A stretch of DNA of 54,128 nucleotides, taken from an uncultured Collinsella sp. GTDB taxonomy: Bacteria > Actinomycetota > Coriobacteriia > Coriobacteriales > Coriobacteriaceae. This document shows, piece after piece, positions 8,177 to 16,955 of this stretch; positions within the stretch are counted from its first letter, which is position 1, and each line of letters starts with the position of its first letter. The notes beneath the pieces are model-generated. The model saw only the letters and a program-made list of their open reading frames with translations, was not told where the DNA came from and did no database searches. The translations under genes and the position numbers were made by a program. The stretch spans positions 1 through 54,128 of the forward strand of contig CAKURW010000006.1 in the NCBI GenBank assembly GCA_934675795.1, read 5' to 3'.

Positions 8177-8908
8177 CTAGTGCAGAATCTTGGACAGGAA
8201 CTCGCGGCAGCGCGGGTTCTCGGGGTTATCGAAGAAGTGCTCGGGCGTGCCCTCCTCCAGAATGCGGCCGTCCTCCATAAAGATGACGCGGTCGGCCACC
8301 TGGCGCGCAAAGCCCATCTCGTGCGTCACGCAGATCATGGTGATGTCCTCCTGCGCGAGCTCAATCATAACGTCCAGAACCTCTTGGACCATCTCGGGGT
8401 CGAGCGCCGAGGTCGGTTCGTCAAACAGGATGATGGGCTGCTTGGTGCACAGGGCACGGGCGATGGCGATGCGTTGCTGCTGACCGCCCGAGAGATTCTG
8501 CGGATACTCGCCGGCCTTATGCGCCATGCCAACGCGCTTGAGCGCGGCGATGGCGACCTCGGTCGCCTCCTCCTTGCTCTTCTTTTGCAGCTTGATGGGC
8601 GCGAGCGTCAGGTTGCCGAGCACCGTCATGTTGGGATACAGGTTGAACTGCTGAAACACCATGGAGCTATACTTGCGAGCCATCTCCAGGTGGTTCTTTT
8701 TGGTGAGCGGTGTACCGTCGATGACGACCTCGCCCGACGTGGGCTCCTCCAGATAATCGACGCAACGGATGAGCGTCGATTTACCCGAGCCGGAAGGCCC
8801 GATCATTACGAGCTTCTCGCCGCGTTTGACGGTGAGGTTGATATCTTTGAGCACATGCAGGTCGCCAAAGTACTTGTTGAGATGCTTGATCTCGATCATG
8901 TCTGCCAT
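8177..8908 (-). CDS. Amino acid ABC transporter ATP-binding protein (GlnQ family)
   Basis: First gene of the transporter operon, 243 residues. It has Walker [10 protein letters not shown], the Q loop, the signature [15 protein letters not shown], Walker [13 protein letters not shown] and the H-loop [10 protein letters not shown]. It powers import through the two permeases. The ribosome site GGAAGGGA precedes the ATG. The operon order is ATPase, binding protein, permease, permease, kinase-like. Confidence 0.95.
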   Translation of the reverse strand: MADMIEIKHLNKYFGDLHVLKDINLTVKRGEKLVMIGPSGSGKSTLIRCVDYLEEPTSGEVVIDGTPLTKKNHLEMARKYSSMVFQQFNLYPNMTVLGNLTLAPIKLQKKSKEEATEVAIAALKRVGMAHKAGEYPQNLSGGQQQRIAIARALCTKQPIILFDEPTSALDPEMVQEVLDVMIELAQEDITMICVTHEMGFARQVADRVIFMEDGRILEEGTPEHFFDNPENPRCREFLSKILH

Positions 8909-9194
8909 GAATGTCCCTTCCCTGCGTTTACACGAGTTGAACTATTGTACGGAAAGAATCACGTTTCCGCAGCCCACACTACATTCCCGTAAAGAACCCG
9001 CAACCTTCCACCTAGTCATTGGGGACAGACTTAAATGAGTACCTGCTCATTGGGCACTCATTTAAGCCCGTCCCCAATGAGCGTAGCCCGGGCACTCATT
9101 TAAGCCTGTCCCCAATGAGTGCCCAGCCCAGCAAAAAGGGGCGCGACCATGACGGCCACGCCCCCCTAAACATCAACTATGTACCGCTCGGCCC
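8909..9194. repeat. Intergenic region with three GGGGACAG-core repeats
   Basis: Three copies of ACTCATTTAAGNCNGTCCCCAATG: one inverted at 9017-9040 and two direct at 9056-9081 and 9094-9120. The terminator of yqeY is at 9133-9164. No gene is plausible here. The promoter of the ABC operon should lie in about 8910-9010. Confidence 0.8.
9133..9164 (-). terminator. Intrinsic terminator of yqeY
   Basis: On the minus strand, an 11-bp GC-rich stem (9154-9164 with 9138-9148, with mismatches) is followed by TTTTT. Confidence 0.75.
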
Positions 9195-9638
9195 CTACGC
9201 GAGTTTGGCTCCGACGATCTTTGCCGCGGCCGGCTTATCGAAGTTGCCACCGGTGGCCTTGCCGAGTGCGCCCATAACCTGGCCCATCTGCTTCTTGGAC
9301 GTGGCGCCCAGCTCGGCGATAACCTGCTCGATCAGGGCCTCGAGCTCCTCGCCCGAAACCTGCGCGGGCAGCAGGCTCTCCAGAATCTTGACTTGCTCGG
9401 TCAGGTTGTCGGTACGCTCCTGGTCGGTGCCGGCCTTGATGGACATCTCCAGCGTCTCGCTCGTCTGCTTGATCAGACGCTTGATCATGCTGTTGACGTC
9501 TTCCTCGGTCACATCGCGGCGCTCATTGACCTCGATATTCTTCACCTCGGCCTTAACCTGGCGAATGATGGACAGGCGAACCTTGTCCTTGGCCTTCATG
9601 GCCGCAATCATTTCCTTCTGCAGCTCTTCGTTGGTCAT
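9195..9638 (-). CDS. yqeY: GatB/YqeY domain-containing protein
   Basis: A 147-residue helical protein of the YqeY family, which shares the tRNA-binding tail domain of GatB. Its precise role is unsettled. The C-terminal GKATGGNFDKPAAAKIV is a family hallmark. The ATG at 9638 is preferred over the in-frame TTG six bases upstream because GGAGG is 8 bases from the ATG but only 2 from the TTG. Confidence 0.9.
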   Translation of the reverse strand: MTNEELQKEMIAAMKAKDKVRLSIIRQVKAEVKNIEVNERRDVTEEDVNSMIKRLIKQTSETLEMSIKAGTDQERTDNLTEQVKILESLLPAQVSGEELEALIEQVIAELGATSKKQMGQVMGALGKATGGNFDKPAAAKIVGAKLA

Positions 9639-9692
9639 CTGCAAATCCTCCTCAATAGTGTGGGCGGCACTCGCGCGAGCACCGCCCCATGA

Positions 9693-10913
9693 TTACTCAG
9701 TCGTCGACGAATCGTCGGTCGAACTCTTGGTGACACCCTTCAGACTCACGTTATAGGGTACGTCTTTGGGCATGGGGTTGACGGTGATGTCGGCATCCTT
9801 CTTGTACTGCTCCAGCCACTCGCTGTACGCGGTGCTGGCCGCTTGCGTCTTCACCACGTTGGAGACGTACTTTTTGATGTCCTTGGGCACCTGCTTAATG
9901 TCATCGACCTGATTATCGACATGGAAGTAGTCGGTGCACTTGATGATGTGGTAACCATAGGTCGACTCGACGACGTCGCTCACATCGCCCTTGTTGAGCC
10001 CCTCGAGCGCCGCCTGGTAGCTGTCGACGAAGGTGGTGAGCTTGTCCCAGCCCACATCGCCCTTCTTCTCCTTGGAGCCGGTATCGTCGGAATACTGCTC
10101 CACGGCGTCCTCAAAGCTCAGCTCGCCGGAGTTGATCTTATCCAGGCACTCCTGCGCCTTGGCCTTGGCGGCAGCCTTGTCCTCGTCAGATGCGTCGGAA
10201 TCGACCTTGATCAGGATATTCGACGAGCGGCGAGCATCGTTGTAGTTAGACAGATTCTCGTTGATGTAATCGACGATCTCGCTGTCCTTGGGCTTGCTGG
10301 TGGGCGCCACGGCATCCTTAAGCTTTTGCTGTGCCAGGCTCTCCTTGAGCGAGTCCTTGTAGGTGTCCTCGGTATAGCCGTAGGTCTTAAGGGTCTTCTT
10401 AAAGGTCTTGGCACCGCCCGCGCTCTTGCACGCGTCCTTCCATGCCTTCTCGACCTCCTCGTCCGACACCGTCACGCCGTTCTCCTTCTGTGCCTGTTGA
10501 AGCAGAATCTGCTGCGTGTAGGAGTCGATGAGTTGCTTGCGGTACTTCTTGGGCGTGAGGTCGTTGTCAACCAGATACTGCGCCCAATCCTTATCCTTGG
10601 TGTAGCCGTAGGACGTGCGCATGCTCATGATCTGCTTGGTCACGGTGTCCTCGGTGAGGTTGGTGCCGTTGATAGTTGCAGCAACACCGCCGGTCAGCTT
10701 GTAGCCCGAGGTGTCCTCGGCCTGCGACATAAGGCCGGAGCACGCCATCGCCGAGACGGAAAGCAGCATCGCCAGCACGCCGATGACCACCAGGACGATC
10801 TTGACGGTCTTAGACACGTACGTCTTGCGCTGCTTCTTGCGAGAGCTGGAGGCAGCGCGGGCCTGCTGCTCGGGCGTCGGCGCGGCCTCGGAGTTCTTTT
10901 TCTTATTTGCCAT
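9693..10913 (-). CDS. PpiC/SurA-type peptidyl-prolyl isomerase (foldase), membrane-anchored
   Basis: A 406-residue extracytoplasmic folding factor. A charged cytoplasmic N-terminus (KKKNSEAAPTPEQQ... RKKQRKTYVSKTVK) leads into one hydrophobic segment ending near SAMACSG. A SurA-N-like chaperone region comes next, then a parvulin domain with SNILIKVDSD, ELSFEDAVEQYSDD, GDVGW and YGYHIIK. The Cys at the end of the membrane segment could be a lipidation site, but the lipobox is poor. It ends in a Ser/Thr-rich tail. The start at 10913 has AAAGG six bases upstream; the longer frame to 11012 runs into repeats. Confidence 0.85.
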   Translation of the reverse strand: MANKKKNSEAAPTPEQQARAASSSRKKQRKTYVSKTVKIVLVVIGVLAMLLSVSAMACSGLMSQAEDTSGYKLTGGVAATINGTNLTEDTVTKQIMSMRTSYGYTKDKDWAQYLVDNDLTPKKYRKQLIDSYTQQILLQQAQKENGVTVSDEEVEKAWKDACKSAGGAKTFKKTLKTYGYTEDTYKDSLKESLAQQKLKDAVAPTSKPKDSEIVDYINENLSNYNDARRSSNILIKVDSDASDEDKAAAKAKAQECLDKINSGELSFEDAVEQYSDDTGSKEKKGDVGWDKLTTFVDSYQAALEGLNKGDVSDVVESTYGYHIIKCTDYFHVDNQVDDIKQVPKDIKKYVSNVVKTQAASTAYSEWLEQYKKDADITVNPMPKDVPYNVSLKGVTKSSTDDSSTTE

Positions 10914-10981
10914 AGTTGGCCTTTCGCATAACGAATCGAACAAACGCCATTGTGTCACAACGCAGCCCCCGCGGCACGCTT

Positions 10982-11073
10982 GGTGCATTGGGGACAGGTT
11001 AATCTGCACCATTTTGGTGCAAAGGGGACAGCTCTGGAAGCCGGCAGTTAGGGACAGTCCCCAAGTGCCGGCT
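10982..11073. repeat. GGGGACAG-core palindromes (copies f1-f3)
   Basis: Arms GGTGCA/TGCACC surround TTGGGGACAGGTTAATC (10982-11010). A partial unit lies next to it. A second full unit has arms AGCCGGCA (11039-11046) and TGCCGGCT (11066-11073) around TTAGGGACAGTCCCC. It fills the gap between the foldase and PTS genes. Confidence 0.75.
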
Positions 11074-11083
11074 TAGCCCCACC

Positions 11084-11548
11084 CTAGAAGTGACGGCGGA
11101 TGGCGTCGACCATGCCCTGGGGCGTGGTCTGGCCGAGCACGTCGGCTGCGGCATCGGCGTCCATAAAGATATTCATGAGCGCCTGCAGAGCCTCGACCTG
11201 GCCGCCCGGCTCGGCGATGCCCAGATTGATGACGATCTGCGCCGGCACCGGAGCGCCCATGCCAGCCATAGCGTTAAATGTCACGGGCGCGGCGGGCTTC
11301 ACCACCGCGATATAGGGCTTGGCCACAAACCCCGGATCGGTATGCGGAATGGCAATGTTTGCCGCCGGCATGGCAAGACCCGTGGGATAGGCATCCTCGC
11401 GCGTGCGAACGGCGTCGAGCCAACCGGACGCAATGTAGCCACGTGGTGCAAGCTCGCCCTCGAGCCCCGCAAACACCTCATCCGGCGTTGCACACTCCCA
11501 ATCAAAAAACACCAGCTCAGGCGTAAACAGCGCTTCGTTATCCGCCAT
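11084..11548 (-). CDS. PTS sugar transporter subunit IIA (fructose/galactitol/nitrogen type)
   Basis: A single-domain IIA protein, 154 residues. The phosphorylatable His is likely His69 in ANIAIPHTDP. It accepts phosphate from HPr and passes it to an IIB domain, or acts as a regulatory IIA. No IIB, IIC or sugar gene lies next to it, so the sugar is unknown. AGAGGTGAG precedes the ATG. Repeats flank it on the 3' side. Confidence 0.82.
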   Translation of the reverse strand: MADNEALFTPELVFFDWECATPDEVFAGLEGELAPRGYIASGWLDAVRTREDAYPTGLAMPAANIAIPHTDPGFVAKPYIAVVKPAAPVTFNAMAGMGAPVPAQIVINLGIAEPGGQVEALQALMNIFMDADAAADVLGQTTPQGMVDAIRRHF

Positions 11549-11625
11549 GCGCTCACCTCTCTCATCTAGTCACCTGCGACGTTCTTGAATGACCAGTCGT
11601 TAAAGACCGTTCCCGATGACTACCC

Positions 11626-11668
11626 AAAACAAAAGGTGGCCACGCGCGCCTTGGCGCCAATGACCACC
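11626..11668 (-). terminator. Terminator after purN
   Basis: On the minus strand, a GGTGG...CCACC stem with inner GGCGCC pairing is followed by TTTTGTTTT. It lies 30 bases after the purN stop. Confidence 0.7.
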
Positions 11669-11700
11669 CTGACTACTCGGCTAAATTGTACTGTGCGCCG

Positions 11701-12402
11701 CTAGCCGCGAGGCGCGTCAATTGCGACCTTGCCGCTCTCCAGCACGTGGACGCGGCCGTCGGCGAGCATTTGCACGACCTCGGGATACAGCACGTGCTCA
11801 ATCGCGTGGATGTGCTCCTCGAGCGTGTCGACATCCCAACCTTCCTCGACAGCCAGCGCACGCTGGGCGATGATGGGACCGTTGTCGTAGATCTCGTTGG
11901 CAAAATGCACGGTCACGCCAGTTACCTTGACGCCGCGCGCAAAGGCATCGTCGATCGCATGGGCACCGGTAAAGCTCGGCAGCAGCGCCGGGTGTAGGTT
12001 GACCACGCGATTGGGAAACGCCGCCAGCAGCGGCGTGTGCACCATGCGCATATAACCGGCCATGACCACATACTCGCAGCCGCGCCCGAGAAGCTCGTGC
12101 GCGATGATCTCGTCGGCGGCGATGGGGTCGGCATAGACATCCTTGGACAGTGTGAGCGTCTGGATGCCCGCGCGCTCAGCGCGCTGCAAACCCTTAGCCG
12201 AAGGACGGCTCGACACCACAAGCTCAATCGAAGCGTTGAGCTTGCCGGCAGCGATCAGATCGATCAGCGCCTGCAGGTTGGTACCCGAACCGCTGATGAG
12301 CACACCGATCTTGAGCGGCTCGGCCGTATCGGTGCCGGTCGGACGGGTGTAGGGCACAAAGCCCAGGCTCTCGGCAGCAGCCATCTGCTCGTTAGCGCTC
12401 AT
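11701..12402 (-). CDS. purN: Phosphoribosylglycinamide formyltransferase
   Basis: Transfers a formyl group from 10-formyl-THF to GAR, the third step of purine synthesis. The 233 residues include GVLISGSGTNLQALID and the catalytic region NLHPALLPSFTGAHAIDDAF with its Asn/His pair. It has about 25 extra N-terminal residues compared with the E. coli enzyme. Its start overlaps the end of purM by 11 bases, so the two genes are translationally coupled. Confidence 0.96.
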   Translation of the reverse strand: MSANEQMAAAESLGFVPYTRPTGTDTAEPLKIGVLISGSGTNLQALIDLIAAGKLNASIELVVSSRPSAKGLQRAERAGIQTLTLSKDVYADPIAADEIIAHELLGRGCEYVVMAGYMRMVHTPLLAAFPNRVVNLHPALLPSFTGAHAIDDAFARGVKVTGVTVHFANEIYDNGPIIAQRALAVEEGWDVDTLEEHIHAIEHVLYPEVVQMLADGRVHVLESGKVAIDAPRG

Positions 12403-13495
12403 CGGAGTACACGACCTTACCGGAACCCTCGACGCACTCGCCCGCGCGGAACGGCTTCTCGCCCAGCGCGACCAGAGCCTCGGTCACCGCGGCCTCGTCC
12501 TCGGGGGCGACGATCAGGCACAGGCCAACGCCCATGTTGAAGGTCTTGCACGCCTCGTTGGGCGCAAGCTCGGCCTGGCGCGACACATAGGTGATGACGG
12601 GCGGAACGTCCCAGCCCATCTCGGCACCGTTGCGGGTGACCACAGCGTCGACGTCGTCGGCGAGCGCGCGGTTGAGGTTCTCGGTAATACCGCCGCCAGT
12701 GATGTGGGCAATGGCATGAACGTTGGCGCCACCGCGCAGCAGCTCCAGAATCGGCTTGACGTAGATGCGCGTGGGGGCCAGCAGAGCGTCTGCCAGCGAT
12801 GCGCCGCCGAGCTCCTCGAGCGGGCGGCTCAGCTCCTCGGCCTTAGCGGCGGCCTCGGGCGTGCCCGGCTTAATGCCGTCGACGCCGATGACCTTGCGCA
12901 CGAGCGAGTAGCCGTTGGAGTGCACACCGGTGGAAGGCAGGCCCAGGATCACATCGCCGGGGCGGACGTTTGCGGGGTCGAGCATCTTGGGACGGTCGAC
13001 GACGCCCACGGTAAATCCGGCAAGGTCGTAGTCGGCAGGAGCCATGACGCCGGGGTGCTCGGCCATCTCACCGCCCACGAGCGCGCAGCCCGCAAGCTTA
13101 CAGCCATCGGCCACGCCCTTGATGATCTTTGCCATGTGCCCGGCCTCGATGTGACCGATGGCAACGTAGTCCAGGAAGAACAGCGGCTCGGCGCCCGAAG
13201 CCAAAATGTCGTTGACGCACATAGCGACCAGGTCCTGGCCCACCGTCTCGTGACGGTCCATGATCTGGGCAAGCACGAGCTTGGTGCCCACGCCGTCGGT
13301 ACCGCTAATCAGAATCGGGTCTTCCATATCCTTAAGCGCGGCGGCCGAGAATAAGCCACCAAAGCCACCGATACCGCCGATGACCTCGGGACGGTTGGTG
13401 TCCTTAACCATCTGCTTAATAGCGTCAACGGCGCGGCCGCCCTCGGCGGTATCGACGCCGGCGTCCTCGTACGTCACATGCTTGCTGTCGCTCAT
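12392..13495 (-). CDS. purM: Phosphoribosylformylglycinamidine cyclo-ligase (AIR synthetase)
   Basis: Closes the imidazole ring of AIR in an ATP-dependent step, the fifth of the pathway. The 367-residue protein has the PurM features: GGFGGLF near the N-terminus, SGTDGVGTK (substrate/ATP), AMCVNDI, VGGEMAEHPG and HITGGGITENLNR. GAGAGGAAGG precedes the ATG. It lies between purF (155 bases away, with hairpins) and purN (overlapping). Confidence 0.97.
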   Translation of the reverse strand: MSDSKHVTYEDAGVDTAEGGRAVDAIKQMVKDTNRPEVIGGIGGFGGLFSAAALKDMEDPILISGTDGVGTKLVLAQIMDRHETVGQDLVAMCVNDILASGAEPLFFLDYVAIGHIEAGHMAKIIKGVADGCKLAGCALVGGEMAEHPGVMAPADYDLAGFTVGVVDRPKMLDPANVRPGDVILGLPSTGVHSNGYSLVRKVIGVDGIKPGTPEAAAKAEELSRPLEELGGASLADALLAPTRIYVKPILELLRGGANVHAIAHITGGGITENLNRALADDVDAVVTRNGAEMGWDVPPVITYVSRQAELAPNEACKTFNMGVGLCLIVAPEDEAAVTEALVALGEKPFRAGECVEGSGKVVYSDER

Positions 13496-13652
13496 CTGAG
13501 CCTTCCTCTCCCACTACCGTGGCGCCGCGCGGGCGCCAAACGGTGCTCATAGTTGCGTTCATTTCGGCGCGTGCCATAACAGCACGCGCCGTCATATCAA
13601 CAAAACAGCAGGTAAAACCTACCAAAATAAACCTGTCCCTACATGGCAGGTT
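13496..13652. repeat. purF-purM gap with hairpins and a GGGACAG-core repeat
   Basis: Three palindromes lie in 157 bases: TGGCGCC/GGCGCCA (13520-13538), a 10-bp stem CGGCGCGTGC (13565-13574 with 13582-13591), and a copy of the AAACCTGCCA...TTTTGGYAGGTTT unit (13611-13655) that runs into the purF stop region. Possible roles are weakening read-through or stabilising mRNA ends; none is shown. Confidence 0.65.
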
Positions 13653-15323
13653 TTAGGCCTCGCCGTGCTCCTCTTCCCAGCTGCGGTCGTCGTATTTCTC
13701 GACCACAGCGTCGTCGTCAACGTGCAGCGGTTTGTCCAGGTTGCGAGGCTTAAAGCCCTCCATGAACTTGTCGCGGCCAAAACTCTCGGGAATCGCCACG
13801 GGGTAGCGGCCGGTAAAGCACGCATCGCAGTAACCGCCCTTGGGCATGACCTTAAGCAGGCCCTCGACCGAAAGGAAGGCCAGCGAATCGGCGCCGATAT
13901 ACTCGCAAATCTCGTCGACCGTCTTGTTGGCGCTGATAAGCTGCGACTGTACGTCGGTATCGATACCGTAGAAGCACGGCCAGATGACCTCGGGCGAGTT
14001 GATGCGGATATGAATCTCCTTGGCGCCGGCGTTGCGCAGCATCTTGACGAGCTGCACCATGGTGGTGCCACGCACGATGGAGTCGTCGATGACGACCAGG
14101 CGCTTGCCCTCGATGTTGTCGCGCAGCGGGTTAAGCTTCATACGCACGCCCATGGCGCGCAACTCCTGCGTAGGCTCGATAAACGTACGGCCCACGTAGC
14201 GGTTCTTGATGAGGCCCTCGCCAAAGGGAATGCCGCTCTCGTGCGAATAGCCCTCCGCGGGCGGCAGGCCGGAGTCGGGCACGCCGATGACCAGGTCGGC
14301 CTCGACGGGCTCCTCGTGTGCCAGCTGACGACCCATGTCATAACGGCAGGCGTAGACGCTCTTGCCGTTCATGATGGAGTCGGGGCGAGCGAAGTAGACC
14401 TGCTCAAAGATGCAGTTAGCAGGCTCTTCGGCGGCAGGCACGCCCTGCTCGGACACAAGGCCCTCGGCGCTGATGCGCAAGATCTCGCCGGGACGGACGT
14501 CACGAACATACTCGGCGCCCACAATGTCGAGCGCGCACGTCTCGGAAGCAACGACCCAGCCGCCGGCGCGGGTGACATGGGTGGTGGCGTCGACCGTCGC
14601 GGCGCCGTCCTGCGACGGCAGCTGCGAAACGGATGCGGCATCGGCTTGGTCCAGACCCTCGTCCACCAGCTTGCCCAGCACGAGCGGGCGAATGCCGTGC
14701 GGATCGCGGAATGCGTAGAGCGCCTGCTCGTTGATGAGCGTCATGGCATAGCCGCCGCGCACGAGCTCCATGGTCTTGCGAATGCCCTCGCGTAGATGGC
14801 CTGTACGCTGAGTAAAGTAACCGATAAGCTTAGTCGCGACCTCGGAATCCGAATTGGAAAGGAACGGCACGCCCAGCTCGATCAGCTGGCGGCGCAGCTC
14901 GTCGGTGTTGACGAGGGTACCGTTGTGCGCGAGCGCGATAATGACGCTATTGATGGTAGAGAGGTGCGGCTGAGAGGCCTCCCAGCTCTTGGCACCGGCA
15001 GTGCCATAGCGCACGTGGCCCACGGCCAGCTGGCCGGAGAGTGTCGACAGGTCGGCGTTGGAGAACACGCGGTCGAGCAGGCCCAGGTCCTTGCGAACCA
15101 TAACCGTGCCGCCATCACCCACGGCGATTCCCGCCGATTCCTGGCCGCGATGCTGTAGCGCGCGCAGACCAAAGTACGTCAGTCGAGCCACATCGCGATC
15201 GGGCGCCCAGACACCAAAAACGCCGCATTCCTCATGCAGCTGGTCAGAGTCCGGATCATACGTCGACATGGCGTTCACCTGTCCCGCGGCACGCTCGGCC
15301 GCGCGGATGGTTTCTTGAGACAT
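13653..15323 (-). CDS. purF: Amidophosphoribosyltransferase (Fe-S type, with propeptide)
   Basis: First committed step of purine synthesis: PRPP and glutamine give phosphoribosylamine. In 556 residues, the N-terminal nucleophile is Cys33 in HEECGVFG. A 32-residue propeptide must therefore be removed, or fewer residues if translation began at Met19. The PRPP site VVIDDSIVRGTT and Cys residues in ETCALD, CFYGIDTD and YCDACFTG match the Bacillus-type [4Fe-4S] enzyme. About 25-30 extra residues (DQADAASVSQLPSQDGAATV) lie before the VVASETCALD segment. GAGGGGATGCC supports the ATG at 15323. Confidence 0.96.
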   Translation of the reverse strand: MSQETIRAAERAAGQVNAMSTYDPDSDQLHEECGVFGVWAPDRDVARLTYFGLRALQHRGQESAGIAVGDGGTVMVRKDLGLLDRVFSNADLSTLSGQLAVGHVRYGTAGAKSWEASQPHLSTINSVIIALAHNGTLVNTDELRRQLIELGVPFLSNSDSEVATKLIGYFTQRTGHLREGIRKTMELVRGGYAMTLINEQALYAFRDPHGIRPLVLGKLVDEGLDQADAASVSQLPSQDGAATVDATTHVTRAGGWVVASETCALDIVGAEYVRDVRPGEILRISAEGLVSEQGVPAAEEPANCIFEQVYFARPDSIMNGKSVYACRYDMGRQLAHEEPVEADLVIGVPDSGLPPAEGYSHESGIPFGEGLIKNRYVGRTFIEPTQELRAMGVRMKLNPLRDNIEGKRLVVIDDSIVRGTTMVQLVKMLRNAGAKEIHIRINSPEVIWPCFYGIDTDVQSQLISANKTVDEICEYIGADSLAFLSVEGLLKVMPKGGYCDACFTGRYPVAIPESFGRDKFMEGFKPRNLDKPLHVDDDAVVEKYDDRSWEEEHGEA

Positions 15324-15364
15324 GGCATCCCCTCAGAGCCTCGTATTTTGGCGTTACCCGCCTT

Positions 15365-15370
15365 ATTATA
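15365..15370 (-). promoter_or_regulatory. Candidate -10 box for purF
   Basis: TATAAT on the minus strand, about 42 bases before the purF ATG. No good -35 hexamer is seen at 16-18 bases. Confidence 0.4.
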
Positions 15371-15585
15371 CGCACGGCGCGACGCGCTCCCCCGCGCATG
15401 AGCAGCGCTTTTTAAAAGCCCACCGAGCTTATTATCCGTTTTGCGACCAAACATTTTATTGGGTAGTCCACTCTCAGGGGCAACGGCCTCGAAGACTTCC
15501 CGTGCGCCGTGTCTCGCCCGCGCTAGGGGCTACATTGTTGCAATTGGGACGTTCGTCCTGTCTTTTAGCTGGTCGTCGGCGTATC

Positions 15586-15603
15586 CTTGTAGGCTACTAC
15601 AAG
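15586..15603. promoter_or_regulatory. Inverted repeat just before the next gene, possible operator
   Basis: CTTGTAG and CTACAAG form a perfect 7-bp inverted repeat with a 4-base spacer, 16 bases before the ATG at 15620. It could be an operator or a small mRNA hairpin. The rest of the 296-base gap upstream shows no gene. Confidence 0.35.
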
Positions 15604-15619
15604 ACGAGAAAGGTAGCGT

Positions 15620-16849
15620 ATGGATCGAAATCAACTCGACCCCAGTGTCCCCAGCACCACGGAGGCCAAGAAGATCCCCCTTATCATCAAGGTCTACGCA
15701 GTCCTGTGCACCCTATCTGGCGTGGGCACGCTCCCGTCAGTCGCCGTCTTTATGTGGCAGGTCATCACCGCACTCATTAACGGCAACGTCGCCGCTAAGC
15801 TCGGTGATAACACCCTAGTCGCGGTTGGCCTTATCGTCGCCGGCATTATGCTCTCGGCGGCAAGCGCGATCATCTTGATCGTCTTTGGCCTGGACCTCAT
15901 CAAGGACCAGCGGCGCAATGCCGCCCGCCTGTCTTACGTCCTCATCGCATTTACCGTCGTGGAGCTTTTAGTTGACGTGATGCTCCAGGGCATCGGACCC
16001 TTCCTGCTGCGCCCCGCCGTCCAGCTTGTCATCCTCATTGCGCTGTCGGCCACCGTCGACCCCACGCTACGCCAGGAGCGCGAACTGCAGCGCCGTCTGC
16101 AAGAGATGCTCGACCGCGATGCCGCCGCCGAGGGGATGCTCGGCCGCGACGAAACCGGCGAGGGCTACATCAAGCTCAACTACTTCAACCTGTTCTGGGT
16201 ATTCTTCGTCTGCAGCGTGTTAGGTCTCATTCTCGAGGAAGTCTGGCATATGGTCGTCGTCGATCCCGGCGTCTATCAGGACCGTGCCGGTATGCTATTT
16301 GGCCCCTTTAGCCCCATCTACGGATTTGGCGCGGTGCTCATGACCATGGCGCTCAACCGCTTCTATAAAAAGAATCCTCTGATCATTTTCCTGGTAAGTG
16401 CCCTGATCGGCGGCGCTTTCGAGGTGTTTGTAGGCTGGTTTATGCAGACCTCATTTGGCGTGGTGTCGTGGAGCTATTCACACATTAGGCTATTCGGCAT
16501 GCCCGATCCCATCGCGGTATTGACCGGGGGACGCACATGCACGCCGTTTGCCTGCATGTGGGGCCTGGGTGGCCTCATCTGGATCAAGGTCTTGCTGCCG
16601 CGCCTGCTTAAGCTCATCAATATGATTCCATGGAAACGCCGCTACTCTGCTACCGTCATCCTGACCGCCGTCATGTTGATCGACGGCGTCATGACGTTGC
16701 AATCGCTCGACTATTGGTATCAGCGCGTCAACGGAACCGTTCGAAATATTCCCGTCGCACAGTTCTATGACAAGCATTTCGATAACGAATATATGGAGAA
16801 CCGTTTTCAGAGTATGACCATGAGCCCCAAGGACGCCACACGCGTGTAG
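15620..16849 (+). CDS. Putative ABC-transporter type IV family membrane protein (PF06541-like)
   Basis: A 409-residue polytopic membrane protein. Residues 1-150 hold three to four hydrophobic helices. After an acidic/Arg-rich linker (about 155-185) comes the conserved block FNLFWVFFVCSVLGLILEE, then GPFSPIYGFGAVL and GGAFEVFVGWFMQ, resembling the 'putative ABC-transporter type IV' family whose function is unproven. No ATPase gene is adjacent. AAAGG lies 6 bases before the ATG. Confidence 0.75.
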   Translation: MDRNQLDPSVPSTTEAKKIPLIIKVYAVLCTLSGVGTLPSVAVFMWQVITALINGNVAAKLGDNTLVAVGLIVAGIMLSAASAIILIVFGLDLIKDQRRNAARLSYVLIAFTVVELLVDVMLQGIGPFLLRPAVQLVILIALSATVDPTLRQERELQRRLQEMLDRDAAAEGMLGRDETGEGYIKLNYFNLFWVFFVCSVLGLILEEVWHMVVVDPGVYQDRAGMLFGPFSPIYGFGAVLMTMALNRFYKKNPLIIFLVSALIGGAFEVFVGWFMQTSFGVVSWSYSHIRLFGMPDPIAVLTGGRTCTPFACMWGLGGLIWIKVLLPRLLKLINMIPWKRRYSATVILTAVMLIDGVMTLQSLDYWYQRVNGTVRNIPVAQFYDKHFDNEYMENRFQSMTMSPKDATRV

Positions 16850-16881
16850 CAAACGCCAGAGCAAAATAGCTCCAACACATC

Positions 16882-16922
16882 AAAGCCCGCTGGCAGATCT
16901 ACATGAACTGCCGGCGGGCTTT
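16882..16922. terminator. Bidirectional terminator between convergent genes
   Basis: AAAGCCCGC-TGGCAG pairs with CTGCC-GGCGGGCTTT around an 11-base loop. It is placed between the stops of the convergent membrane-protein and MoaE-like genes. Confidence 0.8.
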
Positions 16923-16955
16923 CGCTATAGACAGACTCGGATTGCCGACGAGGCC

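Noticed and set aside
9017..9120. A small CRISPR array
   Set aside because: The three units are not evenly spaced, one is inverted, and the spacers are too short and unequal; no cas genes.
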